From positions 53,017,554 through 53,081,553 of the forward strand of contig CM037777.1 in NCBI GenBank assembly GCA_021229015.1: a DNA stretch of 64,000 nt, read 5' to 3'. Shown piece after piece: positions 58,548 through 64,000 of this stretch. Both the position numbers and the translations under genes were made by a program. Below the pieces are notes generated by a model. The model ran no database searches and was not told where the DNA came from. It saw only the letters and a list, made by a program, of their open reading frames with translations. This DNA comes from Solen grandis. Its lineage: Eukaryota; Mollusca; Bivalvia; Adapedonta; Solenidae. The first letter of the stretch is position 1; every line of letters begins with the position of its first letter.

Positions 58548-61314
58548 CACTGTTACTGCCAACTAGAAAAATCTGATTAATCCTTATTCAGTCCTAGGTA
58601 TTATTAACATTGTATTCCATTACCTACAAAGATATATGTGGATCATACAAAATGATCATGAAATACAAGGTCTATAAATAACTTAAAAAGTGTACTAAGT
58701 TTTATAGTGAGTGTTTTGAAATAGCCAAGAAAAGTTATATTCGGAATTTAAACTTAACTTTGACCAGTAATATTTCTTGTTCTTATTAATTAAAACTTAG
58801 TCTGGCTGGGTGTTTTCTAAGAAGAAACAAAGTATATATTCAGTAAGAAACAATGGAGTATAGACATGACAGCAAAGGTGAGATAATTAAAGCTATCACT
58901 GGCCGTGCTGACTCAGTTGAAACGTTCAATGATAATTGAATTAATAGTTTTTACTCTAGGCAAATGTACATTTTGATACGTTAAACTATTATCTTAATTC
59001 TTATTACGTATTTTTTTTACAATTTATTCTTCTGGAAAAGCCATGACCGACCCCCAACCCAAAACGACGGAGATAGAACTTACACCTTTAATGACAACAT
59101 TAAGCAGAATTTGTTTAAGATAATTGTGTTTTTCGCAATGATAGTTCTACCTAAAGTAAAAAGGGATATAACTCTTGACTCATGAAAGACTTAAAGAGAG
59201 AAAACGAGTTTTTCACGAGTGATCGACCGTCCCCTAAGTCGAGCTGGTCCCTACCTAACCAACACTTCAACTTTGTAAAATTGTAAAATTAAGATATTTC
59301 AACTTGTACCCGTATTGAGAGGCGTAACCATAGTTACTTAAACATCTATATCAGGTTTAAGTCAGAAAATGATGACAAACAGTTGCATATATCACCAAAA
59401 AATGTTCTGCAAAACACATATATGCATGAAATCTTTATTGCTTATATATTAAACAAATATCTAAAGTATAGATCAAGTATATATGTGTATAAATATTAGA
59501 TTACAAAATGTATTATGTTTAAAGCCCTACAGCAAGTCAGCATTTCTGGAGCCCTAAATATGGCAGTATATGTAACAAAGTTCGGTATGAACAGCGATAT
59601 ATACAGTTTGTATAGGAAAGTTTACACATGGATTTGGCACAAAGAAGCACTACTAACTTATATCCCTACACTATGTATGATAGCATTGTCATTTTATCAT
59701 ATACATAATAACTTAAATTTACACGACTTTACTAGGTAAGAAATAATGACTGTACAGTTTTACATGTTTTAATACAGGTGTACAACTCGCATAATGTACA
59801 ATATAAGTATCATTCCATGATTACTGGTACAAATGTTAACAAAAATAGCTTTAAAAAAGATATTCGGCGTAAGAAAAAAGCAACAAAGATATGAAAGTTA
59901 AAGAAGAAAGTAAAATTGTTACAATATATTTAATATAATAACGCTGGCAAGTTTTAAATGGTATGTGACTTTAAAATAATAGAAAACGTATTTGTCGCTA
60001 AATAAAACTTTAAAAAAAGTTGCCATCAGTGGGACTCGAACACGGGACCCTAAGTCTACAGAGACTGTTGCTATGAATAGCTCATGTGGGTTTTTGCGAC
60101 TTAGAGGGACGAGTCCACTATTATGGTTAACTACGTTTTCTAAAGACTCACAAGTTTTTTGTTTTGTTTTTTATTTTGTTGTTGTTGTTTTTTTAATGGG
60201 TGGTTTTTATGTTTGAAATTTTCAACCGGGTGTTTTTCTGTTAAAATAGGTGGATTAAATTGTTATTTGCCAACTGGCAATCATGCAGAAAGATATGCAC
60301 CTTGAAACTCCCATTTTATGATGGAATATTCTAAAATGATTTATACAAACAAATGAAAGGCGTGCTTTTTCGACCTCTTTGGTTGTTAACCAAGATTAGA
60401 TTGGTTCAAGAAATATATCAAAGTCCATTTTATACTGCTTACGCGAAAAACATAACAATACGAAATGTACACCAAGATATAAGTTACATGTATATACACT
60501 CACACGCGCGCGCGCGCAGAACTCGATCCCTTTTTTAAGTTGAAGGTATTGATATCAGATCTTTTATCCAGCAAAACAAGCAAAAAATAACACAAGAGAA
60601 ACAATCACTATGTCAATTCCCACAAATATTGTAATTTCCTTGAATACAAAGGGGTTTTATTATGAGTAATATTGTCTCATATAATACTAGTACAAGTACT
60701 GATAAGTATCAAATGATACAATCTCTAGTTTTAGTATGTTATTGAAATCTACACTTCGCATCATTTAATAACAGTATGGATTTATTCCATGCATATTGAT
60801 AACTAATAACTAATCAGGATCTTTATTAATACCCCCCCCCCCCCTGGTTGTTTCTGGATTGGACCAGTACTCCGCGTCCTTAAGCCATCCCCCGAGGGGA
60901 TTGAACACCAAACCTTCACATTCATGGTCAGTGAGCGGTCAATTGACCAAGGCGACTTGAAACTATTGTAATATGAATCGTAACACAGTCTCTATGTATC
61001 TTACGTAAATATTAACGACTATGTACAATATTTAACAGCTATAATAAAACCAGGTGCAAACTGAATGCACACACAAAAATAACAGCAACGGATCCACTCA
61101 TGGGTATGTTTATATTCAGGAATTAAAATTCTAAACTGTAAAAGCAATAATGTTATAAATTATGAACTGTACATGAAATTAACAACTAAAGCAGACGTGA
61201 TATATAACAAGGATAATTAAATTCCATCCAAGTCTCTTGGGAATTTCAAAATATAGCACCAAAACTAAGTTCCACATAGGCCTCTGTACAAAATACGAAA
61301 ATCACACGCGAAAT
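57276..61314. other. No gene seen; simple repeats
   Basis: TC/CA microsatellite (58,497-58,550), CG-alternating run at 60,505-60,519 and poly-C at 60,832-60,844. The 74-codon frame at 59,515 shows no motif. B-box-like remnants lie at 60,030 and 60,897. The part just below 61,315 may be the 3' untranslated region of the gene there. Confidence 0.45.
60020..60098 (-). repeat. tRNA-like remnant (3' half)
   Basis: The minus strand has a good T-arm, GTGTTCGAGTCCCAC, closing into TGGCA. The 5' half does not fold convincingly and no anticodon is assigned, so it is a SINE head or tRNA pseudogene. Confidence 0.45.
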
Positions 61315-61901
61315 CTAGTACAACAAATCGAGAGGCCGTGTAGTTTTTGAGGAACTTGTCTTCACTGTAATATCCTCCATGTCGCCCTCTCCGTCTGCTG
61401 CGCCAAGGATTTTGGTGAACAGGTCCAGGGTCTGATGCCCGTCTAGCACAGTTTCACTCCGGCCACCGCGATAGGTTGTCCTGTTCCTTCCCCAGTCTCC
61501 GTCCGCAGGCTCTTCCATTACTTTGAAATAAAGTCGTCTGCGTTGCTCTGTTGCCAGAAGATCAACTTCAATTGTCCGTGTCACGATCGCCTGGTTCTTA
61601 CGCCAGACGTTGAACTCCAAGTCAATGGGTATGATTTTTTCAGCAGTGACCTTAACTGTTATGAATGCCTTGCCATCTTTTATAAGAAGGTCAACTTTCT
61701 CACCAACTGTTTCGAAATTGTTTGTTCCAGTTTCAGTATATTCTACTCCGTCCACGTGCAAGAACTTAGGATCACCGTAGATGTCCTCCGAATGATGTTT
61801 GACGTCAATATGTGTTCGGATATCTTTGGAGTCTATAGTTGCAAGACGTTCCATGAGTAGTTGGTTCAAGCTTTTTCTGGGTCTCTCCGCCTCACGTTTA
61901 A
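61315..61901 (-). CDS. Last exon of an unrecognised host gene
   Basis: A TTTCTTTCCAG acceptor (AG at 61,902-61,903) precedes a 195-codon open stretch ending with TAG at 61,315-61,317. It begins VKREAERPRKSLNQLLMERL, contains alternating hydrophobic stretches suggestive of beta strands (VDLLIKDGKAFITVKVTAEK, IPIDLEFNVWRK), and ends in a polar S/T-rich tail. Codon use and composition stand out from the AT-rich flanks. No domain recognised. It enters in phase 1, so it cannot be the first exon. Confidence 0.7.
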
Positions 61902-62339
61902 CTGGAAAGAAACAAAAGACAATGCATTATTCACCTATACTTTCTTCTCTATGAAATTCCGTAAATAAGTAGAAAAAGCGAAAAATACATTCAGACCTAA
62001 GTACTACATCCTTTTTATATCACAGATATAAATTCCTTATTAATTCTTTACCGTTTTCTTTAAAAAGATCCATTTATGAGTTGCAGCTTATATTCTAAGG
62101 CATAGGGGTAACAGTTCATTGAGATATGGACGCATGACATATACTGCCACAAAATACTTAAAAACCAATGTCAACACAATGTTTGTTTTATCAGATACTG
62201 GGCTATAAACAAAGGAAAGTTATTGAACATCAATATGAACAATAAATCACTTCCCAACTTGATCTAACCTGACTGCAAACAACGTATATCTCGAATTATT
62301 TACAGTCTTTCCTTCGGATCTATCTATCTGATGTCTGTC

Positions 62340-62740
62340 TGACTGTCTTTCTTTCTTTCTTTCTTTCTTGTATCACAATCCTCTGCAAACCCCTGAACCT
62401 ATCATTTTATAATTATATTCACACTTAACTTTCGTTTGTCAAGCACGTTGTCATGTGCAGCTGTCACTAGATAGGTATATTGACGCTTATAACTTGTCAT
62501 TTGATAACTACATGGAATATTCTCACATTTACTGACAACAGGAATGATGAATGAATGGATAGATGAAAACTACATATGTATGTATATATGTATGAGTATA
62601 TATATAGGTACGTGCGAGTATGTATTTGTGTGTACGAATATGTATATATGCGTAAGCATGCATGTATGTTTGCGCGACAGTATAATCATGTCTGTTTGCC
62701 TGTCTGTATGTATGTGTGAGTATGTATGTATTAAATTTCT
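62340..62740 (+). repeat. TTTC and TATG-type simple repeats
   Basis: (CTTT)n at 62,343-62,370 and a TATG/TATA-rich tract at about 62,570-62,735 that makes long but meaningless frames on both strands. Confidence 0.8.
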
Positions 62741-62744
62741 CAGA

Positions 62745-62841
62745 AGTAGGACAGGTAATTATTCTTTTACAACATTCATTTTGATCTTTTCCACATCTAC
62801 ATACGTATATGGTTTCTTTACAATTAATACACTTGGTGCAA
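62745..62841 (-). CDS. Candidate cysteine-rich exon
   Basis: On the minus strand an acceptor-like CGCTTAG is followed by CTKCINCKETIYVCRCG and NECCKR, eight Cys in about 27 residues. The frame then drifts into the TATG repeat, so the 3' end is uncertain. Phase matches the donor at 63,287: two bases AG there plus T here make a serine codon. This looks like part of a secreted or extracellular disulfide-rich domain. Confidence 0.4.
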
Positions 62842-63004
62842 CTAAGCGTGTAATGAAATACCATCATTAAGGATGTCAACCCCATGTGCTTTGGTAAAAA
62901 CTGTAATTACCGTATATACTCGCTAAACTGTTACCATCGGTGACAATTCTGCTTTTTTTTGCGCGTTTATGTTACTTTATAATCTGAAATATTTTCTTAA
63001 ATAG

Positions 63005-63185
63005 AGTTGACGGGGACATGAGACATGCCCGGATGAATCGACGATTGATAGGGGCGTGTGACATGCTCGGATAATCCGAGGACGTGTTACATGCCCGGAT
63101 ATTACGAGGGTTGACGGAGACATGTGGCATGCCTGGATGACGGGGATTGGCAGGGACGAGTGACATGCCCAATGTTAGGCGGGAT
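63005..63185 (+). repeat. Minisatellite, about four units of 35-50 bp
   Basis: Degenerate repeats of GACATGCCCGGAT(GA) with GGGGACGTG-type spacers. GC-richer than the surroundings. Confidence 0.7.
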
Positions 63186-63286
63186 GCTCAGGAAACATCT
63201 TCTCGGAATATCGCGAAGTTTGTTATTGTAAATGATGATTCTGAATCATAAGAAGAAGGGACAGAATCTCCTACACTACAACATAC

Positions 63287-63480
63287 CTGATATCGTCCAC
63301 ACGGCTTTCGTTACATTTAATGCTAGTGTTATAGGATATGTCACATAGGGTTCTCATCTTTAAGACATAACTATCAGGGACCGCTGTATTCACCCTAACT
63401 AGGCCGTGTCTGGTTTCTTTGCGGCTATATACCTTAAAACATTTTACTACACTATCTAATCTTGCCTGCTGACAATTCAT
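63287..63480 (-). CDS. Candidate exon upstream of the cysteine-rich exon
   Basis: Open minus-strand frame with protein-like sequence (RLDSVVKCFKVYSRKETR, VLKMRTLCDISYNTSIKC) ending at a strong donor, CAG|GTATGT. Its 194 bases leave phase 2, which joins in frame to 62,841. The 5' edge is uncertain: ATG at 63,480 has an in-frame stop just before it, and an acceptor near 63,475 is also possible. Confidence 0.45.
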
Positions 63481-63788
63481 TCAGATTCTCTCTCTACATT
63501 ACAATTATATTAAAAAATACCATGTTTTTTCTATAACTTTATGATCTACATTGAAATCAAATTAAAAGGCGCGATTCTCTTTTATTAATATGCTTTATAT
63601 CTCTCTCTCCAGATACGAATTTTCTTTCAATGGATCTGCGTTACAAATATTATTTAAACCATGCCTTTTACATGACATTCTCTTTCGTCGTGAATTATAT
63701 TTATTGTTCACAGCTTAGATTATTTTATCTTTTTTTCTGTACGACCATCAACGAAAAGGAACAATGTTGTTTCCTTTATAACGTTTAA

Positions 63789-63953
63789 AGGTAATGTCCC
63801 TGTAATATTTCCGGTCCACTTAATTGGTCTTGGACCACTTAACCTCTACCAAGATAACCAAGGTACACTAGGAAACATCAGGGAAACCTTGGTTTTCTCC
63901 GTGAAAAGCCATGAGGTCCGAAATGTAGTGGAACCATTACAGGGACTTTACCT
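63789..63953. mobile_element. Short palindromic MITE, about 165 bp
   Basis: Ends GGTAA(T/A)GTCCCTGTAAT are inverted, flanked by TTAA/TAA on both sides. The interior is also partly palindromic around ACCAAGGT and ACCTTGGT. No coding capacity. Confidence 0.7.
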
Positions 63954-64000
63954 TAACAACTACAATCCATGTAGTTTTTCGCTACTTTTATCTCACCGTC

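Noticed and set aside
59515..59739. 74-codon plus-strand frame
   Set aside because: No recognisable family and composition like the surroundings.
60020..60098. Functional tRNA gene
   Set aside because: Good T-arm only; the D-arm and anticodon stem do not form convincingly.
62529..62885. Frames of 108-118 codons on both strands
   Set aside because: Mostly TATG/TATA microsatellite translation; only the short Cys-rich stretch near 62,841 was kept.

Overview
This window reads as AT-rich animal genomic DNA, most likely from a bivalve or other mollusc. That rests on several tRNA-headed SINE families, tandem-repeat elements with hairpin ends, Polinton/Maverick debris, truncated non-LTR retrotransposons, spliced-looking exons and abundant microsatellites. 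There are no bacterial-style operons. The sequence carries two 100-base N gaps (15,218 and 32,048), and almost everything recognisable is mobile DNA.

Layout. 0.4-5.4 kb: SINE copies and short duplicated repeats. 5.5-13.7 kb: a decayed Polinton/Maverick (virus-like transposon). It has a capsid protein and packaging ATPase on +, three small genes on +, and a protein-primed family B DNA polymerase on - in convergent orientation. Nearly all are broken by stops and frameshifts. The ATPase is split by a 1.3-kb hairpin-ended element, and the polymerase carries a scrambled internal duplication. 16.3-21.3 kb: nested inverted repeats holding SINEs and a Tigger/pogo-like MITE.

23.66-31.47 kb: the most striking element, 7.8 kb, with terminal inverted repeats (TIRs) of about 2 kb and a 9-bp target duplication. 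A related empty site at 56.5 kb in this same window confirms the ends. Inside are a zinc-finger/packaging-ATPase gene and a small basic protein, but no recognisable transposase or capsid gene. Its left TIR has been invaded by a 1.2-kb fold-back satellite.

35.37-44.70 kb: a second large element of 9.3 kb, with 5-bp target duplication and TIRs built from a repeated 14-mer. It carries an OTU-type cysteine protease and an F-box-like gene. The F-box gene is split by a 4.4-kb tandem-repeat element containing six CTCF-like motifs.

48.9-55.1 kb: five truncated LINE fragments on both strands. 61.3-63.5 kb: exons of at least one unrecognised host gene on -. A possible 56-bp host microexon lies at 44.8 kb. 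The rest is intergenic or intronic DNA and simple repeats. No search was run; homology calls are from recognised motifs only.
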